From: Nocardiopsis metallicus
GTDB taxonomy: Bacteria > Actinomycetota > Actinomycetes > Streptosporangiales > Streptosporangiaceae
Reading direction: 5' to 3'
NCBI RefSeq assembly: GCF_014201115.1
Contig: NZ_JACHDO010000001.1
Location: 6,324,001-6,388,000 of the forward strand
DNA: 64,000 nucleotides
This document shows positions 32,715-41,623 of this stretch, piece by piece (position 1 is the stretch's first letter; every line of letters starts with the position of its first letter). Both the position numbers and the translations under genes were made by a program. Under the pieces are notes generated by a model. It was not told the origin of the DNA. It made no database searches and saw nothing but the letters and a program-made list of their open reading frames with translations.

Positions 32715-33716
32715 GTGAACGCACCAACGAAGCTGGCTCTGTACGGGCTGGCCCTGGTGACGGTGTTCGCGGTCGCTGGATTCACAGCGAACGCGGTGGT
32801 CCCCGAAGAGACTGTTCGCAACTGGTCGGAGGAGACCACGGACCACGGTCAGCACGGCCAGGGAGGCGACGCGAACGCCGCCGGACATGGGGCACCCACG
32901 GGCGATGCGGCCTCACTCGGGCTCGGCCTCGCCCAAGACGGCCATCAGCTCACCGGGGTGAGCGCCCCGCAGGAGCCGGGCATCGAGGGCGAGCTGACTT
33001 TCGCGGTGAGTACGCGCGAGGGAGAGCCGGTAACGGAATTCGAGCTCAATCACGAGAAGCTGATGCATCTGATCGCCGTCCGCGCGGATGGACAGCACTT
33101 CCGGCACGTCCATCCTGAACTGGACGCCGATGGCACCTGGTCGATCCCTTGGGAATGGGAGGAGGCCGGAACCTATCGCATCTTCGCGGACTTCGTGCCA
33201 TCAGTGGCCGGGGAGGACATGACCCTGTCGACGACGGTGCAGGTGGCTGGTGACTACGCTGCGGTGCCTGCCAATGAACCGGTCACCGAAACGAGCGCGG
33301 GTGGTTTCGACGTCAGCGTGCGGGGAGACCTGGTCGCGGGTGAGCCCTCGGAGCTGACCGTGTCCGTGGCCCGTGATGGTGAGCCGGTCACGAACCTGGA
33401 GCCCTACCTGGGGGCCTTCGGCCACTTGGTGGCGCTTCGTGATGGGGACCTGGCCTACTTGCACGTCCACCCGTACGGCACCGAGCCCGAGGCCGGGCAG
33501 ACCGCTGGTCCGGACATCGCGTTCGAGGCCACCGCGCCCACCGAGGGCCGTTACCTGCTGTACCTGGACTTCCAGGTTGACGGACAGGTGCACACCGCCC
33601 CGCTGGTCATCGACACGACCGCCAACCCATCGCAGAGTCCAAGCGAGGACGGCCACTCCGGTGACGTCTCGGGAACCGGTGACGAGCGCCAGGACGGAGA
33701 TGACCATGACCACTGA
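32715..33716 (+). CDS. Membrane-anchored extracytoplasmic metal-binding protein
   Basis: A 333-residue protein of unknown detailed function often found in actinomycete copper loci. An N-terminal helix (about 8-27) anchors or exports it, and a His-rich segment (DHGQHGQGGDANAAGHG) follows. Two similar beta-rich domains carry His-rich motifs: HEKLMHLIAVRADGQHFRHV (about 115-134) and FGHLVALRDGDLAYLHVHPY (about 235-254). The tail DGDDHDH is acidic/His-rich. A role in periplasmic copper binding is inferred from the His clusters and from position between copZ and copA. Confidence 0.75.
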   Translation: MNAPTKLALYGLALVTVFAVAGFTANAVVPEETVRNWSEETTDHGQHGQGGDANAAGHGAPTGDAASLGLGLAQDGHQLTGVSAPQEPGIEGELTFAVSTREGEPVTEFELNHEKLMHLIAVRADGQHFRHVHPELDADGTWSIPWEWEEAGTYRIFADFVPSVAGEDMTLSTTVQVAGDYAAVPANEPVTETSAGGFDVSVRGDLVAGEPSELTVSVARDGEPVTNLEPYLGAFGHLVALRDGDLAYLHVHPYGTEPEAGQTAGPDIAFEATAPTEGRYLLYLDFQVDGQVHTAPLVIDTTANPSQSPSEDGHSGDVSGTGDERQDGDDHDH

Positions 33717-36033
33717 ACCCGCCACCAGCACAACCAACGGCAGCATCGAGTTGCAGATCGGCGGCATGACGTGTGCCTCGTGCGCGAACCGGATCGAGAA
33801 GAAACTCAACAAGCTCGACGGCGTCACCGCCAGCGTCAACTACGCCACTGAGAAGGCCAGCATCACCGGGCCAGCGGAGCTGGACCCCCAAGCGCTCATC
33901 TCCGAGGTGGAAAGGACCGGCTACACGGCCTCGCTTCCCGCCGCACCCCAAGCCAGCACGGGGAGCTCTGAGAACGAGAGCGAGTCGCGCGAGGAAACGG
34001 AGCTGCGTGCCCTCAAACAGCGGCTGATCGGTGCTGCGAGCCTGGCGGTGCCGGTCATCGCGATGGCGATGATTCCCGCGCTGCAGTTCGACTACTGGGG
34101 TTTTGCCTCCCTGGTACTGGCCGCCCCCGTTGTGGTCTGGGCGGGATGGCCCTTCCACAAGGCGGCCTGGACCAATCTCAAGCACGGCGCGGCCACGATG
34201 GACACCCTCATCTCCGTGGGTACCACTGCAGCGCTCATCTGGTCGATCATCGCCTTGTTCCTGGGCACGGCCGGACAGCCGGGCGTGGTCCATCCCTTCG
34301 AGCTGACGATCTCGCGCAGTGACGGCTTCGGGCATATCTACCTTGAAGTCGGCGCGGGGGTGATCACCTTCATCCTCCTGGGCCGTTACTTCGAAAAGCG
34401 CTCCAAGCGCCGTGCCGGTGCCGCGCTGCGTGCCCTGCTCGAACTTGGTGCGAAAGAAGCCTCCGTCCTGCGCGAGGGCAAGGAACAGCGGATCTCGATC
34501 GATGAGCTCGCCGTGGGGGACGAGTTCGTCGTCCGTCCCGGGGAGAAGATCGCCACCGACGGGGTGATCACCTCGGGTCGCTCCGCGATCGATACCTCGA
34601 TGCTCACCGGCGAATCCGTGCCGGTGGAAGTCACCGAGGGCGACAACGTCACGGGTGCCACCGTCAACGCTGGAGGTCGCCTGGTCGTCAAGGCCACGCG
34701 AGTGGGCTCCGATACGCAGTTGGCGCAAATGGCCCAGATGGTCGAGGACGCTCAGTCCGGCAAAGCCGAGATCCAACGCCTGGCCGACCGGGTCTCCGGG
34801 GTGTTCGTGCCGATCGCCATCGCGATCGCCGTGGGCGCGCTGGGAGCGTGGATCGGAGCCGGGTTCCCGCTCAGCGCCGGATTCACCGCGGCAGTGGCCG
34901 TACTGATCATCGCCTGCCCGTGCGCTTTGGGGCTGGCCACCCCGACCGCGCTGCTGGTCGGAACCGGGCGCGGCGCGCAGATGGGCGTGCTCATCAAGGG
35001 CCCCGAAATCCTGGAGTCCACGCGCAAGGTCGACACCGTCGTGCTGGACAAGACCGGCACCGTCACCACCGGCAAGATGACCCTGACCGAGGTGATCGCC
35101 GCCGAAGGGGTGAACCGCGCCGAGCTGCTGCGCCTGGCTGGCGGCTTGGAGGACTACTCCGAGCACCCCATCGCCCAGGCCATCGCCGCAGGTGCGGCCT
35201 TTGAGGTCGGTGAGCTTGCTGCTCCGGAGTCCTTCGACAACATCGAGGGTCAGGGTGTGCAGGGCGTGGTCGAGGGGCACGCTGTCGTCGCGGGCCGCGA
35301 GACGCTGTTGGCTGAGTGGTCCCTGGCTCTTGACGAGGACCTGCGTGCGGCCAAGCGGGCCGCCGAGGCCGAGGGTAAGACCGCGATCGCGGTCGGCTGG
35401 GACGGTGCCGCGCGCGGTGTGCTGGTGGTCTCCGACCAGATCAAGACCACCTCCGCCGAGGCGATCGCCCAGTTCAAGAAGCTTGGCCTGACCCCGGTGC
35501 TTCTGACCGGGGACAACCAGGCGGTGGCCGAGCAGGTCGCCGCCGAGGTCGGCATCGAGCGTGTGATCGCCGAGGTGCTTCCCAAGGACAAGGTCGACGT
35601 CGTCGCCCGGTTCCAGGGAGAGGGCAGGGTCGTGGCGATGGTCGGCGACGGCGTCAACGACGCCCCCGCCCTGGCCCAAGCCGATCTGGGGCTGGCCATG
35701 GGCACCGGAACCGACGTGGCGATCGAAGCCGCCGACATCACCCTGGTCCGCGGCGATCTGCGGGCGGCGGCGGACGCGATCCGCCTGGCTCGTCGGACGC
35801 TGCGCACCATCAAGACCAACCTGTTCTGGGCCTTCGCCTACAACACCTCGGCGATCCCGCTGGCCGCCTTCGGACTGCTCAATCCCATGCTGGCCGGAGC
35901 GGCGATGGCCTTCTCCAGCGTCTGCGTGGTCGGCAACAGCCTGCGCCTGCGCAGCTTCAAGGCTCACGCCGACGCGATCCAGGCATCCTCGCCCACCAAC
36001 CAGGCGCCAGCCCGCCAACCGATGAATGCCTGA
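33700..36033 (+). CDS. copA: Cu(I)-exporting P1B-1 ATPase CopA
   Basis: Copper efflux pump of 777 residues. One N-terminal HMA domain carries GGMTCASC (Cys25, Cys28). The membrane CPC motif is ACPCALG (Cys406-Pro-Cys408), the actuator loop is LTGES, the phosphorylated Asp450 lies in LDKTGTVTTGK, and SEHPIAQ and GDGVNDAPAL complete the ATP-binding and hinge motifs. Helix 7 YNTSAIPLAAFG and helix 8 MAFSSVCVVGNS are the Cu(I) signatures. Start ATG 33700 (or 33706) overlaps the end of the previous gene, so translation is coupled. Confidence 0.95.
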   Translation: MTMTTEPATSTTNGSIELQIGGMTCASCANRIEKKLNKLDGVTASVNYATEKASITGPAELDPQALISEVERTGYTASLPAAPQASTGSSENESESREETELRALKQRLIGAASLAVPVIAMAMIPALQFDYWGFASLVLAAPVVVWAGWPFHKAAWTNLKHGAATMDTLISVGTTAALIWSIIALFLGTAGQPGVVHPFELTISRSDGFGHIYLEVGAGVITFILLGRYFEKRSKRRAGAALRALLELGAKEASVLREGKEQRISIDELAVGDEFVVRPGEKIATDGVITSGRSAIDTSMLTGESVPVEVTEGDNVTGATVNAGGRLVVKATRVGSDTQLAQMAQMVEDAQSGKAEIQRLADRVSGVFVPIAIAIAVGALGAWIGAGFPLSAGFTAAVAVLIIACPCALGLATPTALLVGTGRGAQMGVLIKGPEILESTRKVDTVVLDKTGTVTTGKMTLTEVIAAEGVNRAELLRLAGGLEDYSEHPIAQAIAAGAAFEVGELAAPESFDNIEGQGVQGVVEGHAVVAGRETLLAEWSLALDEDLRAAKRAAEAEGKTAIAVGWDGAARGVLVVSDQIKTTSAEAIAQFKKLGLTPVLLTGDNQAVAEQVAAEVGIERVIAEVLPKDKVDVVARFQGEGRVVAMVGDGVNDAPALAQADLGLAMGTGTDVAIEAADITLVRGDLRAAADAIRLARRTLRTIKTNLFWAFAYNTSAIPLAAFGLLNPMLAGAAMAFSSVCVVGNSLRLRSFKAHADAIQASSPTNQAPARQPMNA

Positions 36034-36066
36034 CAGCGAACCGAACACCGTAGAAAAGGACTTCTC

Positions 36067-36330
36067 ATGACGACTCCAGGAAACCGCGACCACGACAGCA
36101 CCGCCAAGGCGGGAGACTGCTGCGGCCACGCACCAACAAAGGAGGACCTGGCTTCCGCAGCGGGTCAAGACGTCGCCGAGTGCCCGGTCATGGTCGGTAC
36201 TCCAGTGATCAAGTCCCAGGCCGAAGAACTCGGTCTCTATCGCGACCACAACGGTCAACGGTACTGGCTGTGCTGCGACTCCTGCGGCCCGCTGTTCGAC
36301 GCCGACCCCCAGCTTTACGCCACCGCGTGA
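36067..36330 (+). CDS. YHS-domain metal-binding protein
   Basis: An 87-residue cytosolic protein with GDCCGH near residue 17, CPVMVGTPVIKSQAEELG (YHS N-terminal signature) and RYWLCCDSCGPLFDADPQLY. Paired Cys residues suggest binding of Cu or another soft metal. YHS domains occur in copper-handling proteins and beside P-type ATPases. It follows copA by 33 bases with ribosome-binding site aaaaggac. Confidence 0.8.
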   Translation: MTTPGNRDHDSTAKAGDCCGHAPTKEDLASAAGQDVAECPVMVGTPVIKSQAEELGLYRDHNGQRYWLCCDSCGPLFDADPQLYATA

Positions 36331-36342
36331 CCCACACCCGAC

Positions 36343-36381
36343 CCGGTGCTTTTCGGAAGGCGGCCTTTCGGAAAGCACCGG
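36343..36381. terminator. Intra-operon hairpin between YHS gene and copB
   Basis: ccggtgctttt and aaagcaccgg pair across an inner cttt/gaaag segment. There is no T-run, so it may be an RNA-processing or partial-termination site that lowers copB expression. Confidence 0.45.
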
Positions 36382-36423
36382 CCCCTCGCCCAAGAGCGGT
36401 GGGGTGAATGAAGGAGAACGGGC

Positions 36424-38496
36424 ATGAACTCCACGCCAGACAACCCTCCCACCACCCGTGAGGAGCACACCGGCCACCACGACCACGCCGCTCACAACGG
36501 ACACAGTGATCATGTGGGTCAGTTCCGGCGGCTGTTTTGGATCATGCTCGCCCTGGCCCTTCCGGTGGTGGGCTTCAACGAAATGTTCGCCCACCTGGTC
36601 GGCTACCAGCTGCCAGATGCCGTGTGGGTCTGGTGGATCTCCCCGATCCTGGGAACGCTCGTCTACTTCTGGGGAGGCCAGCCCTTCCTGGTCGGCGCGG
36701 TCTCTGAGATCCGCTCCCGAAATCCGGGCATGATGCTGCTGATCGGCCTGGCGATCACCGTGGCGTTCATCGCGTCCTGGGGCGCCAGCCTGCGCATCCT
36801 CGACCACGAACTGAACTTCTGGTGGGAACTGGCCCTACTGGTCGTCATCATGCTGCTGGGCCACTGGATCGAGATGCGCTCCCTGGCACAGACCACCTCC
36901 GCGCTCGACTCGCTCGCCGCCCTGCTGCCCGATGAGGCCGACAAGCTCGACGGCGACGAGGTCGTCAAGGTCGCCCCCGCCGATCTGCTGGTCGGTGACG
37001 TGGTCATCGTCCGCCCCGGTTCCTCGGTTCCCGCCGACGGCAAGATCGTCGATGGTTCGGCATCGATCGACGAGTCCATGATCACCGGAGAATCCAAACC
37101 CGTGCGCCGCGGGACGGGGGAGCACGTCGTCGCCGGTACGGTCGCCACCGACTCCGGGCTTCGAGTCCAGGTCACCGCCGTCGGCGACGACACCGCACTG
37201 GCCGGGATCCACAAGCTCGTCACCGACGCCCAGGCCTCTTCCTCTCGTGCCCAGCGCATCGCGGACGTGGCCGCCGCGTGGCTGTTCTGGTTCGCACTCG
37301 CAGCCGCGGCGATCACCGCAATCGTGTGGTCACTGTTCGGACTGCCCGACATGGCGGTGGTGCGCACCATCACGGTCTTGGTCATCGCCTGCCCCCATGC
37401 ACTCGGCCTGGCGATTCCACTCGTGGTCTCCATCTCCACCGAACGCGCCGCCCGCGGCGGCGTGCTCATCAAGGACCGCCTCGCCCTGGAGTCCACACGC
37501 ACCGTGCAGGCGGTGCTCTTCGACAAGACCGGAACCCTGACCAAGGGAGAGCCCACGGTCACCGCCATCGAACCCGCCGAAGGACGCGACCAGGACGAGG
37601 TCCTGGCCCTGGCCGCCGCCGCCGAAGCCGACAGCGAGCACCCCTTGGCCAGGGCAATCCGGGACGCCGCTACCGCCCGTGAGCTGCGTCCACCCAAGGC
37701 CAGGGACTTCTCCTCCTCCCCGGCGGTCGGTGTCAAGGCCACCGTCGAGGGCGCGGTGATCGAGGTCGGCGGACCCCACCTGCTCCAACAGCGCGACGTC
37801 ACCGAGCAGCCGATCGCCAGCCGGTGGCGCGCCGAAGGCGCGATCATCCTGCACGTCATGGCAGACGCCCAAGTGATCGGAGCGTTGCGCCTGGCAGACG
37901 AGATCCGGCCCGAGTCACGCGAGACCGTCGGCGCCCTGCACGCCGCGGGTCTGCAGGTGGTGATGATCACCGGCGACGCCCAAGCCGTCGCCGACACCGT
38001 CGCCAAGGACCTGGGCATCGACCGCGTCTTCGCCGGTGTCCGCCCCGAAGACAAGGCCGCCAAGGTAGCCGAGCTCATGGGCGAGGGCAAGAAGGTCGCC
38101 ATGGTTGGCGATGGTGTCAACGACGCGCCCGCCCTGGCCCAGGCCGACGTGGGCATCGCCATCGGTGCCGGCACCGACGTCGCGATCGGCTCCGCGGGCG
38201 TCATCCTCGCATCCTCCGATCCCCGCTCGGTGCTCTCGGTGATCGAACTCTCGCGCGCTTCCTACCGGAAGATGAAACAGAACCTGTGGTGGGCCGCGGG
38301 CTACAACCTCATCTCCGTTCCGCTGGCAGCCGGCGTCCTCGCACCCATCGGTTTCGTCCTACCCATGAGCATCGGCGCGATCCTGATGTCCGCCTCCACC
38401 GTCGTGGTCGCCCTGAACGCGCAGCTCCTGCGGCGCCTCGATCTCGCCCCAGCACACAGTGCGGCACGCTTCACCGGAAGCGGCGTCTCTGGATGA
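36424..38496 (+). CDS. copB: Copper-translocating P1B-3 ATPase (CopB type)
   Basis: Second P-type ATPase, 690 residues. It lacks an HMA domain but has a His-rich N-terminus (HTGHHDHAAHNGHSDH), and its membrane motif is CPH (IACPHALGLAIP, about 322-324), the hallmark of the P1B-3/CopB group. The phosphorylation site is FDKTGTLTKGE (Asp366), with ITGESKP, SEHPLAR and GDGVNDAPAL also visible. CopB pumps have been linked to Cu(II)/Cu(I) export. Together with CopA it gives two export routes. Confidence 0.93.
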   Translation: MNSTPDNPPTTREEHTGHHDHAAHNGHSDHVGQFRRLFWIMLALALPVVGFNEMFAHLVGYQLPDAVWVWWISPILGTLVYFWGGQPFLVGAVSEIRSRNPGMMLLIGLAITVAFIASWGASLRILDHELNFWWELALLVVIMLLGHWIEMRSLAQTTSALDSLAALLPDEADKLDGDEVVKVAPADLLVGDVVIVRPGSSVPADGKIVDGSASIDESMITGESKPVRRGTGEHVVAGTVATDSGLRVQVTAVGDDTALAGIHKLVTDAQASSSRAQRIADVAAAWLFWFALAAAAITAIVWSLFGLPDMAVVRTITVLVIACPHALGLAIPLVVSISTERAARGGVLIKDRLALESTRTVQAVLFDKTGTLTKGEPTVTAIEPAEGRDQDEVLALAAAAEADSEHPLARAIRDAATARELRPPKARDFSSSPAVGVKATVEGAVIEVGGPHLLQQRDVTEQPIASRWRAEGAIILHVMADAQVIGALRLADEIRPESRETVGALHAAGLQVVMITGDAQAVADTVAKDLGIDRVFAGVRPEDKAAKVAELMGEGKKVAMVGDGVNDAPALAQADVGIAIGAGTDVAIGSAGVILASSDPRSVLSVIELSRASYRKMKQNLWWAAGYNLISVPLAAGVLAPIGFVLPMSIGAILMSASTVVVALNAQLLRRLDLAPAHSAARFTGSGVSG

Positions 38497-38561
38497 GCGG
38501 TGACGGCATGCGCGAGGAGCCAGACTGGTCCCACCGATCGGGGATTTCCACGGTGGCCGCC

Positions 38562-38777
38562 ATGACCAAGAGCGCCCACGGATGCTTCAGCGACAAGGTG
38601 CGCTCCCTCGCCCCCGGGCGCATATAGGGCCAGACCCGCGGCATCCACCGTGTGATCGACAAGGGCTCCTACCGCATAGGCACTCTCGCTCGGATCAGCG
38701 CTCTCACCAGCGCGTTGGAAAACGTCGCCCTCGGCCTGCTCGGTGAGCACCGCCAACACGGGCTACGACGCAGATAG
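38562..38777 (+). pseudogene. csoR: csoR copper-sensing repressor pseudogene
   Basis: The frame reads SAHGCFSDKVRSLAPGRI, a TAG, then GQTRGIHRVIDKGSYRI, ARISALTSALENVALGLLGE and HRQHGLRRR. This is the CsoR fold, in which functional proteins have RRIEGQ at the stop position, a Cys in the TYCID-like motif and an H-x3-C near the end. Here Glu is a stop (GAG to TAG class change), the first Cys is Arg and the second Cys is absent. All three point to an inactivated repressor. Confidence 0.85.
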
Positions 38778-38866
38778 AGGGTCCGCGGGCGTGTGGAGTC
38801 CCGGATCCGGCACGCGTTCACCCGGAGGGTGTGCGAGACCTCGACGAATTGAGTAAGGTCGAAACC

Positions 38867-39268
38867 ATGCCGGTAGCCGCTCAGCGAACAGCGCCACGAC
38901 ACTGGACCAGAGTCGTGTTCATGATGCTGCTCGTGCTCGGCGTAGCGGTCGTCTCCCTGTGCCACACCGACGCGGCGCCGTACGAAGGCTCGGTTTCCGC
39001 GGCCGTCGTTTCAGAGCAGGCCGATGCTCATGGCAGCCCCCACGCGGAGCGTGATGAGGGGCACTGTGACGAGACCGACGTGCTGGCCGACCAGCGCACC
39101 GGTTCGCTCTCGGCGTCTCTCCTGTTGGGACTGGGCTTCTTCGCTTTCCCGGGGTTGCCCGTACTGCCTCCGAAGGTGACACCGCTTCCCCGCTCGGCTC
39201 GATCGCACCGTGTGCTTCCCCTTGGAGGAACCAGGGCACTCGTGTCCTTGTGCGTTCGCCGCGTGTAG
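38867..39268 (+). CDS. DUF6153-like small membrane protein (second copy)
   Basis: A 133-residue protein with a helix bearing Cys-His (VFMMLLVLGVAVVSLCHTD, about 19-37), a His/Glu/Asp-rich segment (HGSPHAERDEGHCDETD), a second helix (about 80-98) and the ending LVSLCVRRV. It matches the arrangement and C-terminal signature of the protein at 14608-15078. Start ATG 38867 has a taaggtc ribosome-binding site. It is probably exported or membrane-bound. It lies in the copper operon region upstream of NlpC/P60 and DUF305 genes. Confidence 0.6.
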   Translation: MPVAAQRTAPRHWTRVVFMMLLVLGVAVVSLCHTDAAPYEGSVSAAVVSEQADAHGSPHAERDEGHCDETDVLADQRTGSLSASLLLGLGFFAFPGLPVLPPKVTPLPRSARSHRVLPLGGTRALVSLCVRRV

Positions 39269-39498
39269 ACCGCCCGGCCCGCAGCCGCCTGCGCGAACCC
39301 GGGCGGCCCCGCACCGTACACACCGGTGCTGAGACGCCCTGTCCAGCCTGAGCCAGGTAGTTCCCAGCGCGGCCGGGCGGCCCGAGGACCGTTGTGCACG
39401 CGCCCTCTCACCGCCTTCGCCCGTGATGCCCGCTCCTTGTCCCCTGACGCCTAGGCGGTTCACGGGCGGCCTTGCCGTACACCCCTTTCCCTCCCTCA

Positions 39499-39519
39499 GC
39501 CATGCCCTCGGGGCATGGC
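39499..39519. promoter_or_regulatory. Perfect 9-bp hairpin in the leader of the NlpC/P60 gene
   Basis: gccatgccc-tcg-gggcatggc ends 20 bases before the ATG at 39540. It could be a terminator for the DUF6153 gene or an RNA element controlling translation. I do not see a c-di-AMP riboswitch consensus around it. Confidence 0.4.
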
Positions 39520-39539
39520 CCCCTGACGCCGAGGTCCGT

Positions 39540-40547
39540 ATGAAGAACGAGCACCGTGTGAGTGCCAGGAGTCTGATGTTCGCCACTGTGGCCTGTGTGG
39601 CCGCAGGTGGCCTACTGCTGCCCACCGCTGTGGCTAACGCCGAGCCCGAACCCACCAAGGAAGAAGTAGAGGAGCGGATCGAGGAACTACTCCAGGAGTC
39701 CAGCACGCTCGTCCAGGAGTACAACGAGGCACAGGAGCACTACGAGGCGGTCAAAGCGAAGGCCGAGGAGACCGACGGCCAGATCGGCTCCGAGGAGGAG
39801 CGCTATGGAGAGTTGCGCTTGAAGGTTGTTGAGCTCGCAAGCGCCAGCTACCAGTCCAACGACCCCGACTCGGTGACCGCGGCACTGTTCGTGGACGATC
39901 CGTCGCAGATCTACGAGCAGTCCGCCGACTTGTCCTACCTCTCCGAGGCGCGAAGACTGGATCTGGAGGCCTTCGCTGAGAGCGATGCGCGGCTGATCGC
40001 CCTCAAAGCCGACGCGGAAGAGGCCTACGACGAGGCCGCCGAGCAGCTGGAAGAGCTCGAACAGCGCCAAGGGGAAGTGGAGGACAGCCTCGCTGAGCAG
40101 GAGGAGTTGCTCGCCACCTTCGAAGGGGAGAACCCCACGGCGGGGGGCGAGTCACAGACGGGTCCAGCTCCGGCCTACACCGGCTCTGCCTCGGGTAACG
40201 CGCGTGCTGCCGTGGAGTTCGCCTACAGCAAGATCGGTACGCCCTACCTATGGGGTGGAACCGGGCCCAACGGCTATGACTGTTCGGGGCTGACCCAGGC
40301 GTCCTGGGCTGCCGCCGGGGTGAGCATTTCCCGGACCACCTACACCCAGTTCGACATGCCCAACTCCGTGGGTTGGGAGGACATCCAGCCGGGCGACATC
40401 CTCTTCTTCTTCCCGGACCTGGGCCACAACGGCCTCTATGTCGGCAACGGTCTGATGGTGCACGCCCCCAGCAGCGGCAAGACCGTCTCCGAGGTACGGC
40501 TCGCTGACTACTGGGCACAGCACTTCGTCGGTGCCCGACGACCCTGA
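39540..40547 (+). CDS. NlpC/P60 peptidoglycan endopeptidase
   Basis: A secreted 335-residue cell-wall hydrolase. A signal peptide (about 1-34, ending AVANAEP) precedes a coiled-coil region (about 38-195, Glu/Leu-rich). The C-terminal NlpC/P60 domain starts ARAAVEFAYSKIGTPYLWGG. The catalytic Cys is in GYDCSGLTQASW (about 246) and the His in GHNGLYVGNG (about 300). It cleaves D-gamma-glutamyl-diaminopimelate bonds in the family. Its last 40 codons are duplicated at 22510-22652. Start 39540 has a gaggtccgt ribosome-binding site. Confidence 0.9.
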   Translation: MKNEHRVSARSLMFATVACVAAGGLLLPTAVANAEPEPTKEEVEERIEELLQESSTLVQEYNEAQEHYEAVKAKAEETDGQIGSEEERYGELRLKVVELASASYQSNDPDSVTAALFVDDPSQIYEQSADLSYLSEARRLDLEAFAESDARLIALKADAEEAYDEAAEQLEELEQRQGEVEDSLAEQEELLATFEGENPTAGGESQTGPAPAYTGSASGNARAAVEFAYSKIGTPYLWGGTGPNGYDCSGLTQASWAAAGVSISRTTYTQFDMPNSVGWEDIQPGDILFFFPDLGHNGLYVGNGLMVHAPSSGKTVSEVRLADYWAQHFVGARRP

Positions 40548-40842
40548 CAACCACCAAGGGGGCAGCGTTGAAGTCATTCGTGAAGGCCGATGGCCGTGCT
40601 CACCAGCGTGGCCTCCGGAGCCTTGCCATGTCGGTCCGGCAGGGCCTCCTCCCCCAGCGCCGGTTTCTGTGCCCGGGGATGGGGCTCGCTCTGCCCGGGG
40701 TTCTCTGACCGGAGGAAGCACATCGCTACGGGTCGCGAACGAGTTCAGCGGCCACGGAGCACCAGCACCGAAAGGTACGTACAGACACCGCGCCCGGGCC
40801 AGGTGCCACACGGCGCGGCAACGCAACAGAAGGGATAGAACG

Positions 40843-41496
40843 ATGATGACACTCCTGAAGAAAGCTCTGATGCTCGTGGCGGCCGCCTTCGCCGCCACGG
40901 TCTTCCTGGCCGCGTGCGGGGGAGCGGAGGAGGACTCCGCTCCTCCGGCTTCGGAGACCTCCGAGCAGGGCGACTCGGAGTTCAACGACGCCGATGTCAT
41001 GTTCGCCCAGATGATGATCCCGCACCACGAGCAGGCCACCGCCATGGCGGAACTGGCGCAGGGGCGGGCGGGGGACGAGGTCCAGGCGCTGGCCGAAGAC
41101 ATCAAGGCCGAACAGGGGCCCGAGATCGAGCAGATGAACGCTCTCCTGGAGGCGTGGGGCCACGAACCCATGGAGGACATGGAGGGTATGGACCACGACG
41201 GCATGGCCGGCATGATGTCCGAGGAACAGATGGCAGAGCTGGAGACGGCCGAAGGTGGAGAGTTCGACACCATGTTCCTGGAGATGATGATCGAGCACCA
41301 CGAGGGCGCCATTGACATGGCTCAGACACAGATGGTCGAGGGCACCAACCCCGAGGCGCGTGCTCTGGCCCAGGACATCATCGACGCGCAGCGAGCCGAG
41401 ATCGAGCTGATGAACGAGATGCTCGGATCCGGGGCAGGAGACCAAGAGGGCGATGACGATGAGTCACCGTCCGAGGAAGGACACGACGGGCACTGA
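40843..41496 (+). CDS. DUF305 lipoprotein
   Basis: Exported lipoprotein of 217 residues. The signal peptide ends in LAAC (Cys25), and a short acidic Ser-rich linker follows. Two DUF305 halves follow with MFAQMMIPHHEQATAMAELA (about 53-72) and MFLEMMIEHHEGAIDMAQTQ (about 144-163). Met/His clusters suggest metal, probably copper, binding. Met residues are frequent between the halves (MEDMEGMDHDGMAGMM). Ribosome-binding site agaaggga. The gene ends at a strong terminator. Confidence 0.9.
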   Translation: MMTLLKKALMLVAAAFAATVFLAACGGAEEDSAPPASETSEQGDSEFNDADVMFAQMMIPHHEQATAMAELAQGRAGDEVQALAEDIKAEQGPEIEQMNALLEAWGHEPMEDMEGMDHDGMAGMMSEEQMAELETAEGGEFDTMFLEMMIEHHEGAIDMAQTQMVEGTNPEARALAQDIIDAQRAEIELMNEMLGSGAGDQEGDDDESPSEEGHDGH

Positions 41497-41504
41497 TGTG
41501 TGCT

Positions 41505-41536
41505 GGTGGTGCCGGTTTGCCCAGACCGGCACCACC
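41505..41536 (+). terminator. Terminator after the DUF305 lipoprotein gene
   Basis: ggtggtgccggt (41505-41516) and accggcaccacc (41525-41536) form a perfect 12-bp stem with an eight-base loop; the sequence then reads cgttgtcc. Confidence 0.7.
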
Positions 41537-41623
41537 CGTTGTCCTCCAGCCGAGTTGGACTGCGGCACGGCCGCAAGCGGGTTGATGTTGCTTCAGTTCG
41601 GTAGACACCTGTGAGCTGGGGTT

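Noticed and set aside
33607..36807. 1066-codon minus-strand frame opposite copA
   Set aside because: Low-complexity Gly/Arg/Asp-rich translation with no family motif; copA on the plus strand is certain.
39410..39540. c-di-AMP (ydaO) riboswitch before the NlpC/P60 gene
   Set aside because: Such riboswitches often precede wall hydrolase genes in actinomycetes, but only a simple 9-bp hairpin is visible and the conserved motifs are missing.
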